A DNA stretch of 64,000 bases from Comamonadaceae bacterium (GTDB lineage: Bacteria > Pseudomonadota > Gammaproteobacteria > Burkholderiales > Burkholderiaceae_C). Below the pieces are notes generated by a model that saw only the letters and a list, made by a program, of their open reading frames with translations, made no database searches and was not told the origin of the DNA. The first letter of the stretch is position 1. Each line of letters opens with the position of its first letter. Positions 8,255 through 18,304 of the stretch are shown piece by piece. Location of the stretch: NCBI GenBank assembly GCA_947456305.1, contig CANGPN010000011.1:1-64000 (forward strand), given 5' to 3'. Position numbers and translations under genes: made by a program.

Positions 8255-9313
8255 GTGGATAAGCAAAAATCAAATGCATTCATGCTCAAACTGGTGGGCG
8301 ATGTCAGCTCGGCTTTAGCCGGTGCTTTATTGGTTGTGGGTGATCGCGCTGGCTTATTTAAAGCCATGGCGAATGCCGGTGCTCTAAGCCCTGCTGAGTT
8401 GGCCTCAAGATCCGGGGTAGGCGAACGCTATGTGCAAGAGTGGCTGGCTGTCATGGCAGGTGCCGGTTATGTGGAATATGACGCTGACAATCACAGTTTC
8501 ACGCTACCTGATGAGCACGCACTTTTTTTGGCGGATAGCGAGTCTGAATATTATTTGGCCAGCTTGTTTCAAAGCCTGCCCACCATGGCAGGTGCTATTC
8601 CTCAATTGGTGGACGCCTTCAAGCATGGCGGTGGTGTCAGTTTCAAAGACTACGGCAGTGAATTGCCTCGAACTCTCTCAGACATGAACCGTACTGTGTA
8701 TGAATCCCGTCTGGTCAAAACCTGGATGCCTTTCATGCCTGAAGTGGTGCAACGTCTTCAAGCCGGCGGTAAAGCTTTGGATATTGGTTGCGGCATGGGT
8801 GTAGTAGCTTTGGCGCTGGCGCGTGGTTTTCCTCTAGCTCAAATCACGGGCATTGATGTGGATGCGCATTCCATTGCCTTAGCCAAAGCGAGGTCTGCGG
8901 AGATTAATGACCCGCAACGATTGCAGTTTCTTCAGCGTGGTGTTGAAGAATTACCGACTGGCGAAGGCTGGGACTTCATCAGCACTTTTGATGTGATTCA
9001 TGATTTGCCAGATCCGGTGACCGCACTCGGACATATGCGGCGCGCTTTGAACCAAGGTGGCACGTATTTGATGGTGGAGCCCAAAGTCGCCGATGACTTG
9101 AAAGATAACTTGGGAAATCCGTTTGCCCGTATGTTGTACGGTATCAGCTGCTTGCATTGCGTACCTCAGTCTCTGGCATCCGGTGGCTTGGGATTGGGAG
9201 CATGCTGGGGTGAGAAACGTGCCCGGGCTTTGACCGCGCAGGCCGGGTTCCAGCATTTCGAGAGACTGGATATACGCAGCCCGGCTCTGGCTTTTTACGC
9301 ACTGCGCGCATGA
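8255..9313 (+). CDS. Class I SAM-dependent methyltransferase with winged-helix N-terminus
   Basis: A 352-residue protein beginning at a GTG. Residues 1-90 look like the dimerising winged-helix domain seen in O-methyltransferase and Rv2258c-like proteins (LFKAMANAGALSPAELASRSG...VQEWLAVMAGAGYV). The Rossmann methyltransferase core follows: motif I ALDIGCGMGVVALALA, an acidic ITGIDVD for the ribose, and TFDVIHDLPDP as motif IV. The acceptor cannot be inferred. It stands alone, 79 bases after HupE-like and convergent with valS. Confidence 0.82.
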   Translation: MDKQKSNAFMLKLVGDVSSALAGALLVVGDRAGLFKAMANAGALSPAELASRSGVGERYVQEWLAVMAGAGYVEYDADNHSFTLPDEHALFLADSESEYYLASLFQSLPTMAGAIPQLVDAFKHGGGVSFKDYGSELPRTLSDMNRTVYESRLVKTWMPFMPEVVQRLQAGGKALDIGCGMGVVALALARGFPLAQITGIDVDAHSIALAKARSAEINDPQRLQFLQRGVEELPTGEGWDFISTFDVIHDLPDPVTALGHMRRALNQGGTYLMVEPKVADDLKDNLGNPFARMLYGISCLHCVPQSLASGGLGLGACWGEKRARALTAQAGFQHFERLDIRSPALAFYALRA

Positions 9314-9375
9314 TGTGCTGAAGAATCAAGTTCGCTCTTAGCAACCCTGGCTGCAGATAAATTAATATGAAGCTC

Positions 9376-9408
9376 GATCAGTTGTCAATTCAATCGCTTC
9401 AACTGATC
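9376..9408. other. Inverted repeat at the convergent methyltransferase/valS junction
   Basis: GATCAGTTG (9376-9384) and CAACTGATC (9400-9408) form a 9-bp stem with a 15-base loop that contains the valS stop. No T-run follows on either strand, so if it terminates transcription it is not a classical intrinsic terminator. No other feature seen in 9314-9384. Confidence 0.4.
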
Positions 9409-12390
9409 CTTGACTTTATTCAAAGTAGCTTCAAAGTCAGCTAGCCGCTGACGCTCTTGCGTGATGACCGCAGGCGGCGCTTTGGCCACAAAGGCTTCAT
9501 TGCTCAGTTTGCCGTTGGCTTTGAAGATCTCTGTTTCAAGGCGTGTGATCTCTTTGGTGAGGCGCGTTTTTTCCGCCGCCACATCGACTTCAATGAACAG
9601 ACACAAGCGAATACTCCCGACGACAGCGACAGGTGCTGTTTGCGCTGCCGCTTGCCACGTGGCTTCATCTTCAAACACCTTGACATCGCTGAGCTTGGCC
9701 ATGGCCTTGATAACCGCCGCATTGCTGTGAATGAAATCTGCATCGCCCAAAGCGAACAACGGCATTTTGGTGGCTGGCGACACATTCATTTCGCCGCGTA
9801 AATTACGGCAGGCATCGACGAGTGCTTTGAGTTGATGGATGCTGGCAATCGCTTGCTCATCCACCTTATTCAATTGCGCCACCGGGTAGGGCGCAATGCT
9901 GACCGAGTCGCCACTGATACCGGCGACGGGAGCGACTTTTTGCCACAACTCTTCGGTGATGAACGGGATGACGGGATGCGCTAAGCGCAGTATGGCTTCG
10001 AGCGTGCGAATCAGCGTACGGCGCGTCGCGCGTTGTTCGGCTTCAGTGCCGGTTTGAATTTGTACTTTGGCAATTTCCAAATACCAGTCGCAGTATTCGT
10101 TCCACACAAATTCATAAATTGAAGTCGCCACGTTGTCTAAGCGGTAGTCGGCAAACCCTTTGGCCACTTGGTCTTCGGTTTGTTGCAACAGCGAACTGAT
10201 CCAGCGGTCGGCTTGGCTGAAATGCATATAGCCGTGCGCTTTACCGCCGGGCTGGCAATCGGCTTTGGTGTGGTCCATCAAACCGCAATCCTGGCCTTCG
10301 CAATTCATCAACACAAAACGCGTGGCGTTCCATAGCTTGTTGCAAAAGTTGCGATAGCCTTCGCAGCGTTTGCTATCGAAATTAATGCTGCGACCTAAGG
10401 AAGCCAACGCCGCAAACGTGAAGCGCAAAGCGTCAGCGCCGTAAGCCGGAATGCCATCAGGAAATTCTTTTTGTGTGTTCTTGCGCACTTGCGGCGCGGT
10501 CTCGGGTTTGCGCAAACCTTGGCTGCGTTTGTCTAGCAGTGGCTCAAGCGCAATGCCGTCAATCAAGTCCACCGGGTCCAGCACATTGCCTTCGGACTTG
10601 CTCATCTTCTTGCCTTGCGCGTCTCGCACCAGACCGTGTATGTACACGTGTTTGAATGGCACGCGACCGGTGAAGTGCGTGGTCATCATGATCATGCGGG
10701 CGACCCAGAAAAAGATGATGTCGTAGCCGGTGACGAGGACGCTGCTGGGCAGGTACAGATCATGGTCGCTCAATGAGGTGGCAGCGGTGGGTGTGATGGA
10801 CTTGGCCGCAGCGACTTCGGGCGCGAAGCGCACGGGAGCCAGGCCGAGTCCGTCGCGACCGCCTGCTGCATCAGTACTGAAACCCAATGTACTGAACGGC
10901 ACCAACGCAGATGAATACCAAGTGTCCAGCACATCTTCGTCGCGTTTGAGTGTTTTGCCCGGTGCCTGTGCTTGCGCCTCGGCTTCATTGCGCGCCACAT
11001 ACACCTTGCCGTCTTCGTCGTACCAGGCTGGAATTTGATGGCCCCACCAGAGTTGACGCGAAATACACCAGTCTTGGATATTGTTCATCCATTGGTTGTA
11101 GGTGTTGATCCAGTTTTCAGGCACGAACTTCACTTCGCCTGAATGCACTGCGTCAATGGCTTTTTGCGCAATGCTCTTGCCGGTCGGGTCTGTGTCGCTG
11201 ACTTTGTTCATGGCGACAAACCATTGGTCGGTCAACATGGGTTCAACAATTTGGCCGGTGCGGGCGCAAATAGGGAGCATCATTTTGTGCGGCTTGATCT
11301 CCAGCATCAAACCCAGCGCTTCTAAATCTCGATTGACTGCTTTGCGTGCGTCAAACCTGTCCATGCCTTGGTAGGCGGCAGGTCCGTTGCCATTGACCTT
11401 GGCGTCCAGCGTAAAAATAGTGATCAGCGGCAGGCCATGTCGTTGAGCGCAGGCGTAGTCGTTGAAATCGTGAGCGCCGGTGATTTTGACGCAGCCCGAG
11501 CCGAATTCGCGGTCTACAAAGTCGTCGGCGATGATGGGAATTTGCCGGTCGCACAAAGGCAAATCCACCATCTTGCCAACCAAATGTTTGTAGCGATCAT
11601 CTTCAGGGTGAACTGCCAGCGCCCCGTCAGCCATCATGGTTTCAGGTCGGGTGGTGGCAATCGTCATGCCTTTTTGCAGAACGCCGTCTATCTTTTGCGG
11701 GCCATCAGAAAACGGATAACAGATGTAGTGCATCTTGCCTTCAGATTCTGTGGCTTCCACTTCTAGGTCAGACACCGCACTCATGAGCACCGGGTCCCAG
11801 TTCACCAAGCGCTTGCCTCTGTAAATCAAACCTTGTTCATACAAACGCACAAAGGTGTCGGTCACCACGGGCGAGAGCTTGTCGTCCATGGTGAAGTATT
11901 CACGCGTCCAGTCCACGCTGTCGCCCATGCGGCGCATTTGCTGGGTGATGGTGTTGCCCGATTGCTCTTTCCATTCCCACACTTTGGCAATGAAATTTTT
12001 GCGCGCCTCAGCCGGTGTGGGTCCCATGTCGTGGCGGCTGATGCCTTGGCCTTGCAATTGGCGCTCGACCACGATTTGTGTCGCAATGCCTGCATGGTCG
12101 GTGCCGGGTATCCAAGCGGTGTTAAAGCCTGACATGCGGTGGTAGCGGGTCAACGAATCCATGATGGTCTGGTTGAACGCATGCCCCATGTGCAACGTGC
12201 CGGTCACATTGGGTGGCGGTAACTGAATTGCAAACGAAGGCTGATCGGCGACGGGCGCGCCTGTGCCTCTGAAACCGGCTATACCGTAACCGCGTTTTTC
12301 CCATTCAGGTCCCCAATGGGCCTCAAGGGCTGCGGGTTCAAAAGATTTGGACAGGCTGTCTAAGCCGGGTTGTGCGCTTGGGCTGGTCAT
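9385..12390 (-). CDS. valS: Valyl-tRNA synthetase
   Basis: Charges tRNA-Val; class I synthetase of about 1001 residues. The HIGH motif appears as [17 protein letters not shown] near the N-terminus and KMSKS as [14 protein letters not shown], with the editing (CP1) domain between them and the C-terminal coiled-coil arm ([20 protein letters not shown]) at the end. The frame is open to 12435, but that extension runs through the terminator hairpin of the upstream gene, so I start at the ATG at 12390 ([13 protein letters not shown]). It is preceded by an independent transcription unit and its terminator, so it should have its own promoter within 12391-12512. Confidence 0.97.
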   Translation of the reverse strand: MTSPSAQPGLDSLSKSFEPAALEAHWGPEWEKRGYGIAGFRGTGAPVADQPSFAIQLPPPNVTGTLHMGHAFNQTIMDSLTRYHRMSGFNTAWIPGTDHAGIATQIVVERQLQGQGISRHDMGPTPAEARKNFIAKVWEWKEQSGNTITQQMRRMGDSVDWTREYFTMDDKLSPVVTDTFVRLYEQGLIYRGKRLVNWDPVLMSAVSDLEVEATESEGKMHYICYPFSDGPQKIDGVLQKGMTIATTRPETMMADGALAVHPEDDRYKHLVGKMVDLPLCDRQIPIIADDFVDREFGSGCVKITGAHDFNDYACAQRHGLPLITIFTLDAKVNGNGPAAYQGMDRFDARKAVNRDLEALGLMLEIKPHKMMLPICARTGQIVEPMLTDQWFVAMNKVSDTDPTGKSIAQKAIDAVHSGEVKFVPENWINTYNQWMNNIQDWCISRQLWWGHQIPAWYDEDGKVYVARNEAEAQAQAPGKTLKRDEDVLDTWYSSALVPFSTLGFSTDAAGGRDGLGLAPVRFAPEVAAAKSITPTAATSLSDHDLYLPSSVLVTGYDIIFFWVARMIMMTTHFTGRVPFKHVYIHGLVRDAQGKKMSKSEGNVLDPVDLIDGIALEPLLDKRSQGLRKPETAPQVRKNTQKEFPDGIPAYGADALRFTFAALASLGRSINFDSKRCEGYRNFCNKLWNATRFVLMNCEGQDCGLMDHTKADCQPGGKAHGYMHFSQADRWISSLLQQTEDQVAKGFADYRLDNVATSIYEFVWNEYCDWYLEIAKVQIQTGTEAEQRATRRTLIRTLEAILRLAHPVIPFITEELWQKVAPVAGISGDSVSIAPYPVAQLNKVDEQAIASIHQLKALVDACRNLRGEMNVSPATKMPLFALGDADFIHSNAAVIKAMAKLSDVKVFEDEATWQAAAQTAPVAVVGSIRLCLFIEVDVAAEKTRLTKEITRLETEIFKANGKLSNEAFVAKAPPAVITQERQRLADFEATLNKVKDQLKRLN

Positions 12391-12400
12391 AAAGGCTTTA

Positions 12401-12430
12401 CAAAAACAAGCCGGGCATGCGCCGGCTTGT
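12401..12430 (-). terminator. Rho-independent terminator of the VOC-FAD-FrnE operon
   Basis: On the minus strand a perfect 9-bp stem (ACAAGCCGG/CCGGCTTGT, 12406-12430) around a 7-base loop is followed by TTTTTG. It lies 83 bases beyond the FrnE-like stop and immediately before valS. Confidence 0.88.
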
Positions 12431-12512
12431 GTCAATCAATGGGGGAGACTCCATTTTAACGAGGAGCTTCGCATTGAACGTATTTCAGTCAAAGCTCCCC
12501 ACAATACAGATG

Positions 12513-13169
12513 TCAGGCTTGGGCTGCAATATCTCGCAAGGCCTGCGCAAACACATGTGCAGGCTGGCCGCCAGAAATCAAATGCCTGTCGTTGATGATG
12601 ACCGCCGGCACGGAGTGAATGCCTGCACTTGTGTAGAAGTTTTCCTTGGCCCGTACATCATCGGCGTAGGCATCGCTTTCCAACACTGCACGGGCGGCAG
12701 CCACGTCCATATGTTCGGCTTGCACAATGTTTAGCAACACCTCGTGTGAATCAATCACTTCACCACGGCCTTGGTAGGCATTGAGCAAAGCCTTTTTCAA
12801 CCGGCGCTGCGTATCTGCGCCGCCTGTGACTTCCGCCCAATGCAGCAAGCGGTGTGCGTCAAAAGTGTTGAAGATGCGGCCACGGCCGGTGGGATGAAAC
12901 GCAAAGCCGACTTCAGCTCCGCGCGCTTTGATGTTCTGGTACATCTGCGATTGCTGCTCAGCGGTCGAGCCATATTTTTTGCCCAAATGTTCCACCAAGT
13001 CTTCGCCGCCGGGTGGCATATCGGGATTGAGTTCAAACGGTTGGAAGTGCACATCGGCGGTGATGTCGATTTGCACCTCCTCAAGTGCTTGCTCTAAAGC
13101 ACCCAGACCGACTGCACACCAAGGGCAGGCCACATCAGAGACGAAATCAATTTTCAAATGGGTGCTCAT
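12513..13169 (-). CDS. FrnE-like DsbA-family thiol oxidoreductase
   Basis: A 218-residue cytoplasmic DsbA-fold protein (no signal peptide). The active site CPWC lies at the end of strand one (FVSDVACPWCAVGL), with the cis-Pro loop at SVPAVIIND. The pattern VHFQPFELNPDMPPGGEDL and GRIFNTFDAHRLLHWA is typical of the FrnE group. I start at the ATG at 13169 (MSTHLKIDF), which has an AGGA site 8 bases upstream; a longer frame to 13208 would run into the monooxygenase gene. It is the last gene of the operon. FrnE relatives occur with polyketide/aromatic pathways or act in redox stress; the specific role here is open. Confidence 0.9.
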   Translation of the reverse strand: MSTHLKIDFVSDVACPWCAVGLGALEQALEEVQIDITADVHFQPFELNPDMPPGGEDLVEHLGKKYGSTAEQQSQMYQNIKARGAEVGFAFHPTGRGRIFNTFDAHRLLHWAEVTGGADTQRRLKKALLNAYQGRGEVIDSHEVLLNIVQAEHMDVAAARAVLESDAYADDVRAKENFYTSAGIHSVPAVIINDRHLISGGQPAHVFAQALRDIAAQA

Positions 13170-13185
13170 GGCAAGTCCTTGTGTT

Positions 13186-14904
13186 TCATTCATGTAAAGC
13201 CAAGGCATTAGCCAATGCCTTGATCAGTTGACCATTGATGGCTTTGCCTTTGGCCGACAAATATGCATCCGGGCGAACCAAAGCCCATTGTGCTTTTTCT
13301 GCGTGGCATGCGCGTCTGAGTGTTTTGTCCGGGTCCATCACATGTTCCCTGACTTGACCGGACTTGGTGTGCGTGACTTGCACCACATTCACACCTGCGG
13401 CAGTACTTAAAGACTGCAGTTTGGCAATATCTTTGCGGCTTAACTGGCCAAATACCAATAACAGCAAACGTCCGTTGGCCCATTGCAAAAGCTCGGCCAA
13501 AGAGCCGCAGTGTTGGCGGTTGTAAAGCAGCGCTGCGTTTTGCACCATGAACCCGCCATCCTGCTGGCACACATCAGACACCTCATACCGGTTGGCTTCA
13601 GCCATGCGTCCGGTGTTGATCAAGCCCCGGGCAAACGCATGTGTTTTTGCCAGTCCGATCGTGGCCGTGCGAAATGTTCGTTCCATGCCCTCAGGCGCAC
13701 GCAAATAGCGGGCGGTGCGGTTGGTCACTTGCACATTGCGTTGGGCAGATTGCAAACGTTCTTGGTTGTAACTGTTGAGCAATGCAGGCGCGGCGTGCCC
13801 GCGCAACACCGCAGCGAGTTTCCAAGCCAGGTTGTCTGCATCGGCAATGCCGGTGTTGCCGCCGCGCGCCCCGAACGGGCTGACCACTTTGGCGGTGTCG
13901 CCAATGAAAAACACGCGCCCATGCTGTAGTTGGTGCAGACACTGGGATTTGTAGGCATAGGGCCCGACCCAAACGATGTCGCATTCCACATCTTTGCCGA
14001 ATTGTTTGGCCAAGCGTTCGCGCACCACGTCTTCACGGCTGACATAGGCTGGGTCTGCGTCCGGAGCCATTTGGTAGTCGATGCGCCAGACATCGTCGCC
14101 CATCAGGTGTTGCCAGACTGCGCGGTTGTCATTGAACGGCGCTTCTATCCAGGTGTGCCGTTCTGCGGGCGGTGTGTGTTTAAAGCGCACATCAGCGATG
14201 CACCAACGGTCATCACCGCGTTTGCTGTCCATGGTGGCACCTACCCACGCATGAAACGGTGTGTGCGAACCGGTGGCATCCACCACATAACTGGCCTGCA
14301 GGCTGTAGTTGCCTGCCGGGGTTTGTACTTCTAGCAAAGCGGCTTCATCGCTTTGTGAAAAACCCGTGACCTTGTTGCACCAGCGCAGATCGATGCATGG
14401 TGTTGCTTTGTTCAATTCGAGGATGCGATCCACCAGAAACATTTCTATGTAGAACTGCTGGATGTTGATGAACGGCGGCTGGCAACTGGCTGAAAACTGG
14501 CTGCGTTCGCGCAAATCAAATGAAAACACTTCAGCGTCACCGGCGAATGTGCGCCCGACTTGCCAGGCCACGCCTTTGGCGGCGATGCGCTCGTAAATAC
14601 CCAGCCGCGCAAATATTTCCAATGATTGCTGGGTGTAGCAAATGCCACGCGATGAAGCGCCTTTGACGCCGACGGTGTTGTCTTCGTCCAATACAACAGC
14701 TGGTATGCCTGATTGCGCGAGTTTGCAAGCCAGCGTCAAACCGCTTAAGCCTGCGCCCACGATGACGACCGGGTGGTGTTTCACCTCGCCGCTTTGAATT
14801 TCGGGAGGTGCGACAAACGCGTATTCAGGTAACGCGTAGCTGGGTTTCGTTTTTGATTTAGCCACGTTGCTGTTGACGCTCACGTTTTTGTTGTGTCCAA
14901 GCAT
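13186..14904 (-). CDS. FAD-dependent aromatic hydroxylase (PheA/MhpA-like monooxygenase)
   Basis: About 572 residues. The N-terminal FAD Rossmann motif is PVVIVGAGLSGLTLACKLA; the second FAD motif GD...GARGGNTGIADADNLAWKLA is present (FFIGDTAKVVSPFG), so this is a class A flavoprotein monooxygenase that hydroxylates a phenolic ring with NAD(P)H and O2. The C-terminal 130 residues form the thioredoxin-like tail of the 3-(3-hydroxyphenyl)propionate hydroxylase group. The start is uncertain: ATG at 14904 overlaps the VOC gene by 47 bases, and GTG at 14865 (GTGGCTAA, overlapping its stop) would be a tidier coupled start; both keep all motifs. Substrate unknown. Confidence 0.85.
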   Translation of the reverse strand: MLGHNKNVSVNSNVAKSKTKPSYALPEYAFVAPPEIQSGEVKHHPVVIVGAGLSGLTLACKLAQSGIPAVVLDEDNTVGVKGASSRGICYTQQSLEIFARLGIYERIAAKGVAWQVGRTFAGDAEVFSFDLRERSQFSASCQPPFINIQQFYIEMFLVDRILELNKATPCIDLRWCNKVTGFSQSDEAALLEVQTPAGNYSLQASYVVDATGSHTPFHAWVGATMDSKRGDDRWCIADVRFKHTPPAERHTWIEAPFNDNRAVWQHLMGDDVWRIDYQMAPDADPAYVSREDVVRERLAKQFGKDVECDIVWVGPYAYKSQCLHQLQHGRVFFIGDTAKVVSPFGARGGNTGIADADNLAWKLAAVLRGHAAPALLNSYNQERLQSAQRNVQVTNRTARYLRAPEGMERTFRTATIGLAKTHAFARGLINTGRMAEANRYEVSDVCQQDGGFMVQNAALLYNRQHCGSLAELLQWANGRLLLLVFGQLSRKDIAKLQSLSTAAGVNVVQVTHTKSGQVREHVMDPDKTLRRACHAEKAQWALVRPDAYLSAKGKAINGQLIKALANALALHE

Positions 14905-15406
14905 CCAGTTGGGCGCGCACATCCAGGCTTTCGCGCTGCATTTGTTCAGGCGGGGCGACCTGCGCGCTCAGTTCCAAGCGAATACCGTTCGGGTCGAAAA
15001 AATAAATGCTTTTGAAAATCCGGTGGTCCGTGATGCCCAATACCTCAATGCCATGCGCTTGCAAACGCGCTTTGCTGTCTTCCAGCGCTTGTAAGCTTTC
15101 CACACTGAAAGCAATGTGGTTCACCCAAGCCGGTGTGTTGGGCGATGGCAGGGCGGCAGTGTCGTCACCGAGGTCGAAAAATGCGATGAACGAGCCGTCT
15201 TGCAAGCGAAAAAAGAAATGTGTGTAAGGACAGTATTCGCCGGTGCTGGGCACATGGTCGTTTTGAATCAGGTGATACAAAGGCAAACCCAGTATGTCTT
15301 CGTAAAAATGCCGGGTCTCTTCTGCATCCCTCGCCCGGTAGGCGTAATGGTGCAATTGCATGACTTTGGCGGGCGGGGGCAGCGTTTGAATGTCAACCAT
15401 AATCAT
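14858..15406 (-). CDS. VOC-family (glyoxalase/extradiol dioxygenase-like) protein
   Basis: A 182-residue protein of two babbab modules. Typical VOC sequence: LHHYAYRARDAEETRHFYEDILGLP at the start, VNHIAFSVES in the middle and FFDPNGIRLELSAQ at the end, giving a His, His, Glu metal site. GGAG lies just upstream of the first ATG at 15406; a second ATG is two codons in. It is the first gene of the minus-strand operon with the FAD hydroxylase and FrnE-like protein, so a ring-cleavage or isomerase step on an aromatic compound is a fair inference. Confidence 0.85.
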   Translation of the reverse strand: MIMVDIQTLPPPAKVMQLHHYAYRARDAEETRHFYEDILGLPLYHLIQNDHVPSTGEYCPYTHFFFRLQDGSFIAFFDLGDDTAALPSPNTPAWVNHIAFSVESLQALEDSKARLQAHGIEVLGITDHRIFKSIYFFDPNGIRLELSAQVAPPEQMQRESLDVRAQLDAWTQQKRERQQQRG

Positions 15407-15557
15407 CGTTCTCCGGTTGGAATTCAGTTTAACGGAGGAAATATGTGGTTAAGCTGAACAATGTGACTGTCATTCCAAGCAGGCAGATACAGTTAACCTA
15501 GGCACCGACTTTGACGCATTGCGCCAAAGCCTTTTTCACAATTCAAGGAAATTCCTT

Positions 15558-15980
15558 ATGTCAACCCTCAAAGGCTCTAAGACCGAAGAGAACCTGAAGG
15601 CCGCGTTTGCCGGTGAGTCACAGGCCAACCGCCGTTATCTGTACTTTGCAAACAAGGCAGACATGGAAGGCCAGAACGATGTGGCGGCTTTGTTTCGCTC
15701 CACAGCCGAAGGCGAAACCGGCCATGCACACGGTCACCTGGAATGGCTGGAACAATGCGGCGACCCCACCACCGGCTTGCCCATAGGTGCCACCCGTGAC
15801 AACCTCAAAGCCGCAGTGGCCGGTGAAACCCACGAATACACCGACATGTACCCCGGCATGGCCAAAACCGCACGCGAAGAAGGCCATGACGAGATTGCTG
15901 ATTGGTTTGAAACCCTGGCAAAGGCTGAGCGTTCACACGCCAATCGTTATGCCAAGGCCCTGGCTGAACTGGTCGATTGA
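15558..15980 (+). CDS. Rubrerythrin (ferritin-like domain only)
   Basis: A 140-residue diiron protein. All ferritin-like ligands are visible: [16 protein letters not shown] (ExxH), AGETHE and [11 protein letters not shown] (ExxH). The C-terminal rubredoxin domain of classical rubrerythrin is missing, so an external electron donor is needed. The family reduces hydrogen peroxide. I start at the ATG at 15558, which has AAGGA about 9 bases upstream; the frame is open further up but without family resemblance. A DUF3501 gene follows 51 bases downstream and yaaA (peroxide stress) after that, suggesting an oxidative-stress cluster. Confidence 0.93.
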   Translation: MSTLKGSKTEENLKAAFAGESQANRRYLYFANKADMEGQNDVAALFRSTAEGETGHAHGHLEWLEQCGDPTTGLPIGATRDNLKAAVAGETHEYTDMYPGMAKTAREEGHDEIADWFETLAKAERSHANRYAKALAELVD

Positions 15981-16031
15981 TCAGGGCACAGCTTTAAGCG
16001 CCGGTCGTTGGTGAACCAAGAAAGAGACAAG

Positions 16032-16622
16032 ATGCAAATCACCGGACACATCACTGCCGAAAATTTGATGAGCCTGGAGGCCTACAGCAAATTCCGCAAA
16101 ACGCACAAAGCCGGGGTGCTGGCTCACCGCAAACTTCGCACAGTGCATTTGGGCGAGCACATCAGCGTGCAGTTTGAAAGTGAATTAACCATACGCTACC
16201 AAATTCAGGAAATACTGCGTATTGAAAAAATCTTTGAAGAAGCAGGCATTCAGCAAGAGATAGATGCCTATGCCCTGTTGGTGCCTGATGGCAGTAACTG
16301 GAAAGCCACCTTATTGATTGAATACCCGGATGTGAACGAACGCAAGCGCGAACTCGCCCGGTTGATCGGCGTTGAAGACCGCATGTTCATTGAAGTGGAA
16401 GGCCATGTTCGGGTGTACGCCATAGCGGACGAGGATTTGGAGCGGGATAACGAAGACAAAACATCGGCGGTGCATTTTTTACGGTTTGAATTTGATGCCG
16501 CCACCAAGGCCGCCATACTGGCTGGTGCGGCGGTGAAATTGGGTTGCGACCATACTCACTATCCGGCACATACACAGATAGCGCCCGAGGCTTTGGCCGC
16601 CCTGGCCGGTGATTTGAAATAA
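16032..16622 (+). CDS. DUF3501 family protein
   Basis: A 196-residue soluble protein. The N-terminal segment RKTHKAGVLAHRKLRTVHLG and the region ESELTIRYQIQEILRIEK are characteristic of DUF3501. No catalytic motif is recognised; it is acidic and contains EVEGHVRVYAIADEDLERDNE. In other proteobacteria I recall this family beside rubrerythrin and an Fe-S protein of the heterodisulfide-reductase type; only the rubrerythrin is present here. ATG at 16032 has an AAAGAG site; a GTG eight codons upstream is the alternative. Confidence 0.85.
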   Translation: MQITGHITAENLMSLEAYSKFRKTHKAGVLAHRKLRTVHLGEHISVQFESELTIRYQIQEILRIEKIFEEAGIQQEIDAYALLVPDGSNWKATLLIEYPDVNERKRELARLIGVEDRMFIEVEGHVRVYAIADEDLERDNEDKTSAVHFLRFEFDAATKAAILAGAAVKLGCDHTHYPAHTQIAPEALAALAGDLK

Positions 16623-16629
16623 TCGCCGG

Positions 16630-17406
16630 ATGTTGTTCCTACTCTCTCCCGCCAAATCGCTCGATTACGAGTCAGTGTTACCCGCTGTCACCGCCACGCA
16701 ACCTCAGTTTGTGCCGCAGTCTTCCGAGTTGATCGCCACGCTCAAAAAGAAAACGCCCAAGCAAATTGCCGAGTTGATGGATTTGAGCGAGGCTTTGTCC
16801 ACACTCAATGTGGAGCGATACAAAGCCTGGACGCCCGTATTCACGCCGCAAAACGCACGACCTGCCGTCTTGGCTTTCAACGGCGATGTGTATGAAGGGC
16901 TGGATGCCAAAACCCTCAAGCCCAAAGATTTGCAATGGGCGCAAGACCATGTGGCGATTCTCAGTGGCTTATATGGCGTGCTCAGACCGCTGGATTTGAT
17001 GCAGCCTTATCGCCTGGAGATGGGAACCTCGATCAAGCACGGCAAACAAAATAACCTCTACCAATTCTGGGGATCGCAAATCGCCGACTACCTGAATCAG
17101 CAATTGGCCGGACAAAAAAATCCGTTGATTGTGAATCTGGCCTCACAGGAATATTTCAAAGCGGTGGATCGCAAAACTTTGCAAGCCCGTGTGATTGAAT
17201 GCGTATTCCAAGACCATAAAAATGGTCAATACAAGATCATCAGTTTTTTTGCCAAACGCGCCCGGGGTTTGATGGCGCGCTATGCCATTCAACACAAGGC
17301 CAGCAGCGTCGAGCATTTGCAGGCATTCAATCTCGAAGGCTATGCGTTTGCACCCGATGTGTCTGAAGCTGACAGCTTGGTGTTTCGCCGCCACTTGGTG
17401 GATTGA
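16630..17406 (+). CDS. yaaA: Peroxide stress protein YaaA (DUF328/UPF0246)
   Basis: A 258-residue protein matching the YaaA family end to end: MLFLLSPAKSLDYES at the start, FNGDVYEGLDA, LSGLYGVLRPLDLMQPYRLEMGT (family hallmark) and NLASQEYFKAVD. In Escherichia coli YaaA limits intracellular free iron during hydrogen peroxide stress and binds DNA. It begins 8 bases after the DUF3501 gene and two genes after rubrerythrin, so the three are probably one oxidative-stress transcription unit. Confidence 0.94.
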   Translation: MLFLLSPAKSLDYESVLPAVTATQPQFVPQSSELIATLKKKTPKQIAELMDLSEALSTLNVERYKAWTPVFTPQNARPAVLAFNGDVYEGLDAKTLKPKDLQWAQDHVAILSGLYGVLRPLDLMQPYRLEMGTSIKHGKQNNLYQFWGSQIADYLNQQLAGQKNPLIVNLASQEYFKAVDRKTLQARVIECVFQDHKNGQYKIISFFAKRARGLMARYAIQHKASSVEHLQAFNLEGYAFAPDVSEADSLVFRRHLVD

Positions 17407-17413
17407 CTGACCA

Positions 17414-18304
17414 ATGCAAATCTACGTCAACAACCTGCGCTTGGAAGTGGAAGACACGGGAGAGCGTGACCGCCCGGCGGTATTGCTGATAGCAGGCATG
17501 TCTATGCAACTCATTGTTTGGCCGGATGCGATGTTGTCGCAGTTGCACCAGGCAGGTTTCAGAGTGATTCGATTTGACAACCGGGACAACGGCTTGTCTG
17601 AATCCATGGACCACTTGGGTGCGCCGAACATGCTGTGGTTCATGTTGCAACAAAAACTCGGATTAAGCGTCAATCTGCCATACAGCATCCAAGACATGAC
17701 CCGCGATGCTTTGGGTGTGATGGACCATTTGCATTTGCAACAAGCGCATGTGGTCGGTGTCAGCATGGGCGGCATGATTGCCCAGCGCTTGTGCGTGACT
17801 GCACCTGAGCGTGTGCTGAGTCTGACCAGCATCATGAGCAGCAGCGGTGCCAAAGGATTGCCCGGTCCCAGCCCGGCCATGCGCCGTGTATTGATGACAC
17901 CACCGGCCAAGCCGGGCAGCCCGGCTGCACGCGCACAAGGTTTGCGTTTCGTTAAAGCATTGGCCGGTCCGGGGTTTGTGCACCCGCCAGGTTCACAAGA
18001 GCAATTGGTGGATGACTCCCTCAACCGCAGCAACCGGCCCGTCGGCAGTTATCGCCAAATGTTGGCAGCCATGGCGGATACAGACCGCTGGAAGTTGTTA
18101 TCTCGAATCACTGCGCCCACCTTGGTCATACACGGCACAGCGGACCCGTTGATTCCTTATGCCTGCGCGCAAGACACAGCCGCCCGCATACCCGGCGCGA
18201 AGTTGTTCGGCATAGAAGGCATGGGCCACGATTTCCCGCCCGCCGCTGTGTCTCAATTGATGGACCGGCTCAAGCCGTTTTTGCAAGCCCACACACCCTT
18301 ATGA
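17414..18304 (+). CDS. Alpha/beta-fold hydrolase
   Basis: A 296-residue alpha/beta hydrolase. Nucleophile elbow [10 protein letters not shown] gives the serine, HGTADPLIP the acid and GMGHDFP the histidine; the oxyanion region is [22 protein letters not shown] resembles the aclacinomycin methylesterase/haloperoxidase-like group. The substrate cannot be told. It starts 7 bases after yaaA and its stop overlaps queF by four bases, so it shares their transcript. Confidence 0.9.
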   Translation: MQIYVNNLRLEVEDTGERDRPAVLLIAGMSMQLIVWPDAMLSQLHQAGFRVIRFDNRDNGLSESMDHLGAPNMLWFMLQQKLGLSVNLPYSIQDMTRDALGVMDHLHLQQAHVVGVSMGGMIAQRLCVTAPERVLSLTSIMSSSGAKGLPGPSPAMRRVLMTPPAKPGSPAARAQGLRFVKALAGPGFVHPPGSQEQLVDDSLNRSNRPVGSYRQMLAAMADTDRWKLLSRITAPTLVIHGTADPLIPYACAQDTAARIPGAKLFGIEGMGHDFPPAAVSQLMDRLKPFLQAHTPL

